Below are positions 47,838 through 55,566 of a stretch of 64,000 nt of DNA, one piece after another (the first letter of the stretch is position 1; each line of letters opens with the position of its first letter). The DNA comes from Pseudomonas piscis. Lineage in GTDB: Bacteria > Pseudomonadota > Gammaproteobacteria > Pseudomonadales > Pseudomonadaceae. The position numbers and the translations under genes are program-made. Below the pieces are notes generated by a model. It saw only the letters and a list, made by a program, of their open reading frames with translations, was not told the DNA's origin and made no database searches. The DNA lies in the NCBI RefSeq assembly GCF_009380155.1, contig NZ_WHUV01000005.1, positions 372,001 through 436,000 on the forward strand, written 5' to 3'.

Positions 47838-49792
47838 TGAGCGCGCCGATCCTAGATACCCTGCTGGTGGCCAACCGCGGCGAGATCGCCTGCCGCGTGA
47901 TGCGCACCGCCAAGGCCCTGGGCCTGACCACCGTGGCCGTGCACAGCGCCACCGACCGCGATGCCCGCCACAGCCGTGAAGCGGACATCCGCGTGGACCT
48001 GGGCGGCAGCAAGGCCAGCGAAAGCTACCTGCAGATCGACAAGCTGATCGCCGCCGCCAAGGCCAGCGGCGCCCAGGCCATCCACCCCGGTTATGGCTTT
48101 CTTTCCGAGAACGCCGGTTTCGCCCGGGCCATCGAGGCTGCCGGGCTGATCTTCCTCGGCCCACCGGCATCGGCCATCGACGCCATGGGCAGCAAGTCGG
48201 CGGCCAAGGCCCTGATGGAAACCGCCGGTGTACCGCTGGTGCCGGGCTACCACGGCGAGGCCCAGGACCTGGAAACCTTCCGCAGCGCCGCCGAGCGCAT
48301 CGGCTATCCGGTGCTGCTCAAGGCCACCGCCGGTGGCGGCGGCAAAGGCATGAAGGTGGTGGAAGACGTCAGCCAGCTGGCCGAAGCCCTGGCCTCGGCC
48401 CAGCGTGAAGCACAGTCGTCGTTCGGCGATTCGCGGATGCTGGTGGAAAAATACCTGCTAAAGCCCCGGCACGTGGAGATCCAGGTCTTTGCCGACCAGC
48501 ACGGCAACTGCCTGTACCTCAACGAGCGCGACTGCTCGATCCAGCGTCGCCACCAGAAAGTGGTGGAAGAAGCCCCGGCCCCCGGCTTGAGCGCCGAGCT
48601 GCGTAAGGCCATGGGCGAGGCTGCGGTACGCGCGGCCCAGGCTATCGGCTACGTCGGCGCCGGCACCGTGGAATTCCTGCTCGACGCCCGCGGCGAATTC
48701 TTCTTCATGGAGATGAACACCCGCCTGCAGGTGGAACACCCGGTCACCGAAGCCATCACCGGCCTGGACCTGGTGGCCTGGCAGATCCGCGTGGCCCGTG
48801 GCGAAACCCTGCCCATGACCCAGGACCAGGTACCACTGCTGGGCCATGCCATCGAAGTGCGCCTGTACGCCGAGGACCCGGGCAACGACTTCCTGCCGGC
48901 CACCGGCCGCCTGGAGCTGTATCGTGAATCCGCCAATGGCCCTGGCCGGCGCGTGGACAGCGGCGTCGAGGAAGGCGACAGCGTATCGCCGTTCTACGAC
49001 CCGATGCTGGGCAAGCTGATCGCCTGGGGCGAGGACCGCGAACAGGCTCGCCTGCGCCTGCTGAGCATGCTCGACGAGTTCGCCATCGGCGGCCTGAAGA
49101 CCAACCTGGCGTTCCTGCGCCGGATCATCGCCCACCCGGCCTTCGCCGAGGCCCAACTGGATACCGGCTTCATTCCGCGTTACCAGGAGCAACTGCTGCC
49201 GGCGGCCCGCGAGCTGGACCAGGACTTCTGGCAGGCTGCGGGCCAGGCCTACAGCCAGAGCCTGGCGCGGCGCGAGCGCCAGGACGATCCGCATTCGCCC
49301 TGGGCGGCGGTCGATGGCTGGCGCAGCGGCTTGCCGGCGCAGGTCGCCCTGCACCTATGCGCCGACGGCCAGGACCGGGCCATCAACCTGCAGACCCTTG
49401 GCGCCGACTACCGCCTGCAGGGTGAACGCCTGCTGGTGGAGCACCAAGGCGTGCGCCGCGAGCACCGGGCCATCCGTCGCGGCGACACCCTCTACCTGCA
49501 CTGGCAGGGCGAGATGCGCAGCATCACGACCTACGACCCGATCGCCGCGGCCGACGCCAGCCACAGCCAGCACGGCGGCCTCACCGCCCCCATGAACGGC
49601 AGCATTGTCCGGGTCCTGGTGCAAGCCGGGCAAAGCGTCGAAGCCGGCGCGCAACTGGTGGTGCTCGAGGCCATGAAGATGGAACACAGCATCCGCGCGC
49701 CCCACGCCGGTATCGTCAAGGCGCTGTATTGCCAGGAAGGCGAGATGGTCAGCGAAGGCAGTGCGCTGGTGGAACTGGAACAGCCAGCCTGA
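47837..49792 (+). CDS. liuD: Methylcrotonyl-CoA carboxylase, biotin-carboxylase/biotin-carrier (alpha) subunit
   Basis: A 651-residue protein. Residues about 5-450 are an ATP-grasp biotin carboxylase (LLVANRGEIACRVMRTAK, the glycine-rich LKATAGGGGKGMKVVED, and FMEMNTRLQVEHPVTE), and residues about 575-651 are a biotinyl domain with the biotinylation site VLEAMKMEHSI. It starts in the liuC stop codon. A strong terminator closes the liuABCD unit; the pathway's last gene, liuE, lies upstream with liuR. Confidence 0.95.
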   Translation: MSAPILDTLLVANRGEIACRVMRTAKALGLTTVAVHSATDRDARHSREADIRVDLGGSKASESYLQIDKLIAAAKASGAQAIHPGYGFLSENAGFARAIEAAGLIFLGPPASAIDAMGSKSAAKALMETAGVPLVPGYHGEAQDLETFRSAAERIGYPVLLKATAGGGGKGMKVVEDVSQLAEALASAQREAQSSFGDSRMLVEKYLLKPRHVEIQVFADQHGNCLYLNERDCSIQRRHQKVVEEAPAPGLSAELRKAMGEAAVRAAQAIGYVGAGTVEFLLDARGEFFFMEMNTRLQVEHPVTEAITGLDLVAWQIRVARGETLPMTQDQVPLLGHAIEVRLYAEDPGNDFLPATGRLELYRESANGPGRRVDSGVEEGDSVSPFYDPMLGKLIAWGEDREQARLRLLSMLDEFAIGGLKTNLAFLRRIIAHPAFAEAQLDTGFIPRYQEQLLPAARELDQDFWQAAGQAYSQSLARRERQDDPHSPWAAVDGWRSGLPAQVALHLCADGQDRAINLQTLGADYRLQGERLLVEHQGVRREHRAIRRGDTLYLHWQGEMRSITTYDPIAAADASHSQHGGLTAPMNGSIVRVLVQAGQSVEAGAQLVVLEAMKMEHSIRAPHAGIVKALYCQEGEMVSEGSALVELEQPA

Positions 49793-49867
49793 TGGGCAAG
49801 GCCCGCCGCCAGGCGGTCTGCGTGAACGCTGCGGCCCACACCGCAGCCATGGACTAGCCCCGAATGC

Positions 49868-49903
49868 AAAAAGCCCCTTCCTGAAACCAGGAAGGGGCTT
49901 TTT
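49868..49903. terminator. Bidirectional terminator between liuD and the S24 repressor
   Basis: A 16-bp perfect stem, AAAAAGCCCCTTCCTG (49868-49883) with CAGGAAGGGGCTTTTT (49888-49903), around an AAAC loop; A and T tracts allow use from both sides. Confidence 0.93.
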
Positions 49904-49924
49904 CGACTGAGGGCGCCTGCGTCT

Positions 49925-50590
49925 TCAGAACTTCGCGGTCGCTTGCACCACCACGCCGATGATCCGGCACTCATCGCTGTAGAGCATCTTCGGGTACGTC
50001 GGGTTGAGCGGCGCCAGGTACCGCTGGCCGCCCTCCTGCACCAACTTGCGAAAGAGCGCCTCGGCGCTGCCGGGACACTGCACGACCACCAGCTTGCCAG
50101 GCTCGGCCGCGATGGCCGGGTCCACCAGGATCAGCATGCCCTGGCTGATGCTCATGCCGCTGGGAGCGATCATCGCGTCCCCCACCACCATCAGCCAGAA
50201 CGCCGCGCCCTGGGCCTGGTAGTCGGACAATTCGTAGCGCTCCGGCACATAGCTCGGCTGGCCATCCTCACGGACTTCGCCGGCGCTGCGCCAATCACTG
50301 ACCGGATAACGGAAGTACGGGTTGTACCTATCCACCAGCGAAGGTTCCTGCTCCAGGGGCTCGCCATCGTCATTGACCAAGGGTTTTTCGCGGACCACCA
50401 GCACCACTTCGAGAAAGCCCATGCCGATCTCTTCCAGCACCCGGTTCATGTCTTCGATCTTGGGCTGGCGCCGCTTGCTCAACCAATGGCCAATGCCGCC
50501 CTGGGACATGCCCAGGCGCTCGGCGAGCTTCTCCTGCGTGACCTTGCGGCCTTTCATGTTGGCCTTGACCAACTCGATCCATTTATCCAT
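49925..50590 (-). CDS. LexA/CI-like (S24, PrtR-type) repressor lacking the catalytic serine
   Basis: A 221-residue repressor. An N-terminal XRE helix-turn-helix (QEKLAERLGMSQGGIGHWLS) is joined to a C-terminal S24 peptidase domain that keeps the family landmarks ILVDPAI, LFRKLVQEGG with the general-base lysine, and LAPLNPTYPKML. A possible Ala-Gly self-cleavage site is visible in DWRSAGEV. However, the nucleophile motif reads VVGDAMIAP where family members have GDSM; the codon is GCG, one base from TCG. Self-cleavage should be impossible, so this may be a repressor not released by RecA. ATG 50590 gives the usual MDKWIELVK start, though no good ribosome binding site precedes it. Confidence 0.88.
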   Translation of the reverse strand: MDKWIELVKANMKGRKVTQEKLAERLGMSQGGIGHWLSKRRQPKIEDMNRVLEEIGMGFLEVVLVVREKPLVNDDGEPLEQEPSLVDRYNPYFRYPVSDWRSAGEVREDGQPSYVPERYELSDYQAQGAAFWLMVVGDAMIAPSGMSISQGMLILVDPAIAAEPGKLVVVQCPGSAEALFRKLVQEGGQRYLAPLNPTYPKMLYSDECRIIGVVVQATAKF

Positions 50591-50592
50591 GG

Positions 50593-50637
50593 GCGGAACA
50601 ATACGTTGTGTATTTTCCGCCTCAACACACAAGTTGT
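50593..50637. promoter_or_regulatory. Dyads at the repressor start, possible self-operators
   Basis: ACAA-TACG-TTGT (50598-50609), nested in the wider inverted repeat GCGGAA...TTCCGC (50593-50598, 50615-50620), and ACAA-G-TTGT (50629-50637) are about 30 bp apart just upstream of the repressor start codon. Confidence 0.5.
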
Positions 50638-50722
50638 AGTATTTGAAATGGCGTCACAATTACAATAAGTATTAATCTGTGCCTGCCCCCTCTTTTCATT
50701 TTCTCAAGACAAGGCAGAACCC

Positions 50723-51070
50723 ATGAACACAAGCAGCAAGAACGTGCCGGAACTCGATACAGAGGCCACATTCAGCTCACTTGCAGGCAAGCATGCAATG
50801 CGACGAGCAATGGACCACCCTACGGAGCCGCCCCACGGCAGCATCAACAAGGAGGAGAAATTCTTCGAGATAAGAAGCAGCCTCAGCAGCGAGGAAGCCA
50901 TGATCCATGCATCCGACCTGCTGCGCTGCGCGGCCGCCACCGCCTACGACGCGGCCGACAACCTGCATGGGCCCAATCGGGACCTGGCGTTCTCGGTGGT
51001 GCATATGATCGATCTGGCCAAGGCCCTGGTGGACAAGTCCCTGGAAGGCCAACGGCATGAAATCGCTTGA
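50723..51070 (+). CDS. Small Pseudomonas-specific protein (DUF6124-like)
   Basis: A 115-residue cytoplasmic protein without signal peptide or membrane helix. After a disordered start, residues about 45-108 form a predicted helical bundle (FFEIRSSLSSEEAMIHASDL, then LAFSVVHMIDLAKALVDKSL), a pattern I associate with the DUF6124/DUF3077-type small proteins common in Pseudomonas. Function unknown. AAGG precedes the ATG. It is divergent from the serine-less S24 repressor and could be its target. The prrF RNA follows downstream. Confidence 0.65.
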   Translation: MNTSSKNVPELDTEATFSSLAGKHAMRRAMDHPTEPPHGSINKEEKFFEIRSSLSSEEAMIHASDLLRCAAATAYDAADNLHGPNRDLAFSVVHMIDLAKALVDKSLEGQRHEIA

Positions 51071-51150
51071 AATGCAGACACCCCGCCAGCCCGAAACGGG
51101 TGCAGGGCAATCCAGGATGAAAAAAAATTCGAGCAGGCAGGGAAAAACGT

Positions 51151-51180
51151 TTGACTTGCAAATGATAATGATTATTATTG
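51151..51180 (+). promoter_or_regulatory. Fur-controlled promoter of prrF
   Basis: A -35 TTGACT (51151-51156) and -10 TATTAT (51173-51178) with a 16-bp spacer. A strong Fur box, AAATGATAATGATTATTATT (51160-51179), covers the spacer and the -10, so iron-loaded Fur would block transcription. Confidence 0.92.
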
Positions 51181-51185
51181 CAGGC

Positions 51186-51300
51186 AACTGATCGCGAGAT
51201 CGGTCGATGATCCAAAGGACCTTAGGTCGGACCTCTGGATTATCTCCTCATCAGGCTAATCACGGTTTTTGACCCGGCTTTTTCGCCGGGTCTTTTTTTT
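51186..51300 (+). ncRNA. prrF: PrrF iron-responsive small RNA
   Basis: About 115 nt, starting seven bases after the -10 (AACTGATCGCGAG) and ending in a perfect terminator. The central segment TATCTCCTCATCAGGCTAAT, followed by CACGGTTTTTGACCCGG, is the conserved PrrF core that pairs with mRNAs of iron-using proteins (sodB, TCA-cycle enzymes and others), sparing iron when it is scarce. Length and Fur control match known PrrF RNAs. Only a single copy is here, unlike the tandem prrF1-prrF2 of P. aeruginosa. Confidence 0.93.
51271..51300 (+). terminator. Terminator of prrF
   Basis: GACCCGGC (51271-51278) pairs with GCCGGGTC (51285-51292) around a six-base loop; eight T residues follow. Confidence 0.93.
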
Positions 51301-51552
51301 GCCAGTCATGCTGGCTTGGCTTCAGGCTAATGAAGACGTGGGTGACGCAAAAATAATGGCGGCGATCATAGCAAAAGAATGTCCTTTTGCAAGCAAAGGG
51401 CCGTGCTGGAAGCCGCACAATTCCTAAAGTAGCGCTTGAGAATCAATCGCATACACACTAAGCTTCATCGGCGTCAAGGACGACGCCCCCCTTCTTTTAC
51501 CCCCTCCGATGTGTAGAGTAGCGGTCACAACAATCCTGTTCAGGAACCGACC
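51301..51552. promoter_or_regulatory. Region between prrF and the M14 carboxypeptidase
   Basis: 252 bases without a gene. A small GCCAG/CTGGC hairpin directly follows the prrF terminator (51301-51315). A weak Fur-box-like sequence TGAGAATCAATCGCAT lies at 51437-51452, about 100 bases before the carboxypeptidase start. Confidence 0.4.
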
Positions 51553-52707
51553 ATGACCGTGGGCAATCACTCTTCTTTTCACATCAGCGCCGACTTCGAC
51601 AGCGGTAACATCAACGTGCTGGACACCAGCAACCCGCTCCAGGTAGAGCTGGCCATTCGCCCTGATACCCAGAGCCCGCACTTCCAGTGGTTTCACTTCA
51701 AGGTCAGCGGCCTGCATGTCGGCCAGGAACACTGGTTCCGCCTGACCAATGCCAGCCAGTCTTCCTACAACAAGGCCTGGACCGGCTACCACGCCGTGGC
51801 CTCCTACGACCACGTGAACTGGTTTCGCGTCCCGACGATCTTCGAAGGCGACGCCCTGCGCTTCAATCTCGAAGCCACCCAGACCCACGCCTGGTTCGCC
51901 TACTTCGAACCCTACAGCCGTGGCCGTCACGACTGGCTGATCGACCAGGCCCTGACCAAGGCCGGCACCGAGTTGCTGGCCGTGGGCAAGAGCGTCGAAG
52001 GCCGTGACATCCAGTTGCTGCGCAAGGGCAGCGGCGCCCCCGGCCAGCGCAAGCTGTGGATCATCGCCCAGCAGCACCCCGGCGAGCACATGGCCGAGTG
52101 GTTCATGGAGGGCGTGATCGAACGCTTGCAACGCCACGACGATGCCGAGCTCAACGCCTTGCTGGCCAAGGCCGACCTGTACCTGGTACCGAACATGAAC
52201 CCGGACGGCGCCTTCCACGGCCACTTGCGTACCAACGCCAAGGGCCAGGACCTGAACCGCGCCTGGCAGAACGCCAGCCAGGAGCTCAGCCCGGAAGTGT
52301 TGTTCGTCCAGCAGCAGATGGAACAGTACGGGGTCGACCTGTTCCTCGACGTCCATGGCGACGAGGAAATTCCCCATGTATTCACCGCCGGCTGTGAAGG
52401 CAACCCGGGCTACACACCGCGCCTGGCCAAGCTCGAAGAACATTTTCGCAGCCACCTGAAGCACAAGACCCGGGACTTCCAGACCACCCACGGCTATACC
52501 CGCGACAATCCCGGCCAGGCCAACATGACCCTGGCCTGCAATGCCGTCGGGGAAAAATACGATTGCCTGGCGCTGACCCTGGAAATGCCGTTCAAGGACC
52601 ACAACGACGCGCCCAACCCGCTCACCGGCTGGTCCGGCAAGCGCTCCATGCAACTGGGCAAGGATGTGCTGAGCACCCTGGCCGACCTGGTGGACAGCCT
52701 GCGCTGA
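51553..52707 (+). CDS. M14-family zinc carboxypeptidase
   Basis: A 384-residue protein without a signal peptide. Residues 1-125 form the beta-rich N-domain found before cytosolic carboxypeptidases (HFQWFHFKVSGLHVGQEHWF). The catalytic domain follows, with zinc ligands in QQHPGEHMAEWF (His and Glu) and LDVHGDEEIP (His), the substrate arginine region MNPDGAFHGHLRTNAKGQDL, and a likely catalytic glutamate in LTLEMPFKD. This is the cytosolic (CCP/AGBL-like) subgroup. AGGAA lies six bases before the ATG. The physiological substrate is unknown. Confidence 0.9.
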   Translation: MTVGNHSSFHISADFDSGNINVLDTSNPLQVELAIRPDTQSPHFQWFHFKVSGLHVGQEHWFRLTNASQSSYNKAWTGYHAVASYDHVNWFRVPTIFEGDALRFNLEATQTHAWFAYFEPYSRGRHDWLIDQALTKAGTELLAVGKSVEGRDIQLLRKGSGAPGQRKLWIIAQQHPGEHMAEWFMEGVIERLQRHDDAELNALLAKADLYLVPNMNPDGAFHGHLRTNAKGQDLNRAWQNASQELSPEVLFVQQQMEQYGVDLFLDVHGDEEIPHVFTAGCEGNPGYTPRLAKLEEHFRSHLKHKTRDFQTTHGYTRDNPGQANMTLACNAVGEKYDCLALTLEMPFKDHNDAPNPLTGWSGKRSMQLGKDVLSTLADLVDSLR

Positions 52708-52716
52708 ACGAAACCC

Positions 52717-52745
52717 ACGACTGCGCGAGCCACTCGCGCAGTCGT
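52717..52745. terminator. Hairpin between the carboxypeptidase and the HxlR gene
   Basis: A 13-bp perfect stem, ACGACTGCGCGAG (52717-52729) with CTCGCGCAGTCGT (52733-52745), and a three-base loop. No U-tract, but it lies between converging genes. Confidence 0.7.
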
Positions 52746-52752
52746 CGCGGTC

Positions 52753-53199
52753 TCAAGCCACCGGTATCCGCAGGCAGTCCTCCGGCCCCAGCAGCCGACC
52801 GTCGGCAGAACGCAGTTCCAGCGCCCGCAGCGGTTGCCGGGTCTGACGGTCCACCAGTTGCGAATGCGCCTCCCCTTCCTCGTAGAAAAACGCCTCGCCC
52901 CATTGGCGCAAGCCGATGATCAGCGGAAACAGGCCCTTGCCCTTATCCGTCAGCACGTACTCCTGGTAGGCGCTGCCGTCGGAAGCCGGCACCACATCCA
53001 GCACCCCGTGCTCCACCAAGGTCCGCAGGCGCGCGGCGAGGATGTTCTTGGCCATGCCGAGGTTGCGCTGGAACTCGCCGAAACGGCGGATACCGTCGAA
53101 GGCATCGCGCACGATCAGCAACGACCACCAATCGCCGATGGCGTCGAGTGAGCGCGCCACCGGGCATTCAGCGTCTTGCAGGCGGGTGCGTTTGACCAT
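52753..53199 (-). CDS. HxlR-family transcriptional regulator
   Basis: A 148-residue winged-helix protein. The N-terminal cysteine in DAECPVARSLDAIGDWWSLL is the feature conserved in HxlR/YodB proteins and often senses electrophiles or redox stress; the recognition region is FGEFQRNLGMAKNILAARL. ATG 53199 starts the family-typical MVKRTRLQD; upstream codons are ignored. Divergent from an MFS transporter with 101 bases between the starts, so it likely represses that gene. Confidence 0.9.
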   Translation of the reverse strand: MVKRTRLQDAECPVARSLDAIGDWWSLLIVRDAFDGIRRFGEFQRNLGMAKNILAARLRTLVEHGVLDVVPASDGSAYQEYVLTDKGKGLFPLIIGLRQWGEAFFYEEGEAHSQLVDRQTRQPLRALELRSADGRLLGPEDCLRIPVA

Positions 53200-53225
53200 G
53201 GTTGGGAAACTCCGATAAGCCCGGG

Positions 53226-53272
53226 AAACTGGTTGCAATATAAAACCAAGATTATTACCGTACAACTGGTTT
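53226..53272. promoter_or_regulatory. Repeated half-sites in the HxlR/MFS divergent promoter
   Basis: The AT-rich gap has AACTGGTT at 53227-53234 and again at 53264-53271, with AAACC and GGTTGC-type inverted copies between and after them. They are plausible binding sites of the HxlR protein. Confidence 0.45.
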
Positions 53273-53300
53273 CATAAAGCAACCAAAAACGGAGCCTGCC

Positions 53301-54530
53301 ATGCCTGCCGATTCGCCCACCATCGCCGCCTCGACGCTCTCATCCAAAGTGGTGCTGCTATTCGCCACCGCCTGCGGCCTGGCGGTCGGCAACGTCTACT
53401 ACGCCCAGCCGCTACTGGACGCCATGGCCCAAAGCTTCGGCCTGGCCCCGGCCACCGTGGGCATCGTCATCACGCTGACCCAGGTGGGCTACGGCCTGGG
53501 CCTGCTGTTGCTGGTGCCCCTGGGCGACCTGCTCGACCGCCGCCGGCTCATCGTCACCCAGACCCTGCTCTCGGTGCTGGCGCTGCTGGTCGTGGCCCTG
53601 GCGCCGAACGGTACCTGGCTGCTGCTGGGCATGGCGGGCGTCGGCTTGCTGGCGGTGGTGACCCAGGTCCTGGTGGCTTACGCCGCCAACCTGGCGCAAC
53701 CGGAACAACGCGGGCGGGTAGTCGGCGTGGTCACCAGTGGCGTGGTACTGGGCATCCTGCTGGCCCGTACCGTGGCCGGGGGCATGGCCGACCTGGCGGG
53801 CTGGCGTTCGGTGTACCTGCTGTCCGCCGGACTGACCCTGATGGTGGCACTGGCCCTGTGGCGGGTCTTGCCGGCCGTGCAACGACCACCGGCAGCCCAG
53901 GACTACCTGCAACTGCTGGGTTCGCTGCTGTGCTTGTTCAAGGAGGAGAAGATCCTGCGTGACCGGGCCGTGCTGGCCATGCTGATCTTCGCCGCGGCCA
54001 CCACCCTATGGACGCCGCTGGTACTGCCCCTGAGCGCCCCGCCGCTGTCGCTCAGTCACACCCAGATCGGCCTGTTCGGCCTGGCCGGGGCCGCCGGCGC
54101 CCTGGGTGCGGCGCGGGCCGGACAGCTGGCCGACCGGGGCCTGGCGCAATGGACCAGCGGCCTGGCCCTGGGCCTGATGCTGCTCTGCTGGATCCCCATC
54201 GGCCTGACCCAATGGTCGCTGTGGGCCCTGCTGGTTGGGGTAATCGGCCTCGATCTGGGCCTGCAGGCCGTGCATGTCACCAGCCAGAGCCTGATCTACA
54301 GTGTGCGACCCGAGGCCCAGAGCCGCCTGGCGGCCGGCTACATGCTGTTCTACTCCATCGGCAGCGCCGCAGGCTCCATCGCCGCCACCACTACCTACGC
54401 CTGGGCCGGCTGGACCGGCGTCTGCCTGCTGGGCGCGGGCATCAACGCGATAGCGCTGGGCTACTGGCTGTGGAGCCTGGGCCCGCAGCGCCCGCGCGCC
54501 AGCCAGCCCTGCCCGCTGGAAAGCGCCTGA
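53301..54530 (+). CDS. MFS transporter, sugar/drug exporter type
   Basis: A 409-residue, 12-helix major facilitator. The first helices carry ACGLAVGNVYYAQPLLDAMA, then motif A in LLVPLGDLLDRRRLIVTQ and a motif C-like SGVVLGILLARTVAGG, typical of proton-coupled exporters of the YnfM/AraJ-like group. The substrate cannot be read from the sequence. GGAG lies six bases before the ATG. It converges on the adhesin gene with only three bases between stop codons and no terminator. Confidence 0.9.
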   Translation: MPADSPTIAASTLSSKVVLLFATACGLAVGNVYYAQPLLDAMAQSFGLAPATVGIVITLTQVGYGLGLLLLVPLGDLLDRRRLIVTQTLLSVLALLVVALAPNGTWLLLGMAGVGLLAVVTQVLVAYAANLAQPEQRGRVVGVVTSGVVLGILLARTVAGGMADLAGWRSVYLLSAGLTLMVALALWRVLPAVQRPPAAQDYLQLLGSLLCLFKEEKILRDRAVLAMLIFAAATTLWTPLVLPLSAPPLSLSHTQIGLFGLAGAAGALGAARAGQLADRGLAQWTSGLALGLMLLCWIPIGLTQWSLWALLVGVIGLDLGLQAVHVTSQSLIYSVRPEAQSRLAAGYMLFYSIGSAAGSIAATTTYAWAGWTGVCLLGAGINAIALGYWLWSLGPQRPRASQPCPLESA

Positions 54531-54533
54531 CGC

Positions 54534-55538
54534 TCAGAAGCCCACGTCCAGCACCACGTTATCCAGGTAGGTACCGGCCGGCGGCGTGCTCTGGTCGGTG
54601 TAGATCCTGGCGTTGTAGTTGAACACCTGGCTGCCGGTGCCCAGGCCGTTGCCGGGGTTGACCTCGGCATCGGTACTGGAACGCCGGGCGCTGCCGACGC
54701 TGCCCCAGCGGGTGGTCCCGGCGCTCTTGAAGATGTCGTAGGCCAGGAAGTTGCCGCCGGAGACCATGCGCCGCCGACCGCCAACGCTGATCGGGTTCTG
54801 GCCGTCGCTCAAGCCCACGGTGTAGGCACTGCCCTTGGTACAGGCCAGGTTGATGGTCTGCCCGCTGACCGTGGCGAAGGCGCTGATCACCGGTGCGCTG
54901 CCAAAGCTGATGTCGGGTGCGGTGATCACGCAGTCGTTGGACACCGTCATGTTCACCGTGAGGCTCTGGGTACCGCTGCCCACATCCCGCCCCAGGCAGA
55001 TACCCAGGGCACCGATCCCCGAGCAATAGTTCCAGCTCCAGAAGATGCTCAGGTTCTCGGTATAGACCCCCGCCGCGACATTGCTGCCGGTGACGGTACC
55101 CAGGTAGATCGGCACCGTCTTGGCCACCGTGGGACTGCCCAGCAGGCCCAGCAGGTCGATGATCGAATTGCGCGCGAAGTCGAAGGCCACGCCCCGGGTG
55201 ATGGGATAGCTGGTGCTGTTGTTGGCATACAGGGTGTAGTTGATGACATCGCCGGTGGGTCCGACCATGCCACTGGTACTGGAGGTGATGGTGGCGTAGA
55301 AGTGGTCGGTGGTGACCAGCAGCGACAACAGCGAGCCGGTGCACCGCAGCCCGGCATTGGTGGTGGAGGCCGGTTGCGAGGTGGTGCGCACCAGGATCGA
55401 GCTGACGGTGCCGAACGCCGCCGGGGTGGTGCTGACCGTGGAACAGAGCGCCAGGGCCGGCAGGGCCAGCAGCCAGGCCAGCAAGCCCAGGCCCCATCGT
55501 CCCCATGCCCGGCCCCGGCCGGCCTTGAATCCATTCAT
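54534..55538 (-). CDS. Tip adhesin of an archaic chaperone-usher pilus (CsuE/CupE6-like)
   Basis: A 334-residue exported protein: basic N-terminus and signal peptide ending around ALPALAL, then two spore-coat-U (SCPU) domains. The first (about 32-185) is the likely receptor-binding half; the second (about 200-334) contains the subunit-type ending AGTYLDNVVLDVGF that would be completed by a donor strand. Last gene of the operon, the tip-adhesin position in Csu and CupE systems. GGAGGA precedes the ATG. Confidence 0.88.
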   Translation of the reverse strand: MNGFKAGRGRAWGRWGLGLLAWLLALPALALCSTVSTTPAAFGTVSSILVRTTSQPASTTNAGLRCTGSLLSLLVTTDHFYATITSSTSGMVGPTGDVINYTLYANNSTSYPITRGVAFDFARNSIIDLLGLLGSPTVAKTVPIYLGTVTGSNVAAGVYTENLSIFWSWNYCSGIGALGICLGRDVGSGTQSLTVNMTVSNDCVITAPDISFGSAPVISAFATVSGQTINLACTKGSAYTVGLSDGQNPISVGGRRRMVSGGNFLAYDIFKSAGTTRWGSVGSARRSSTDAEVNPGNGLGTGSQVFNYNARIYTDQSTPPAGTYLDNVVLDVGF

Positions 55539-55566
55539 CTGTCGTCCTCCTGTGGTGGCTACGCGA

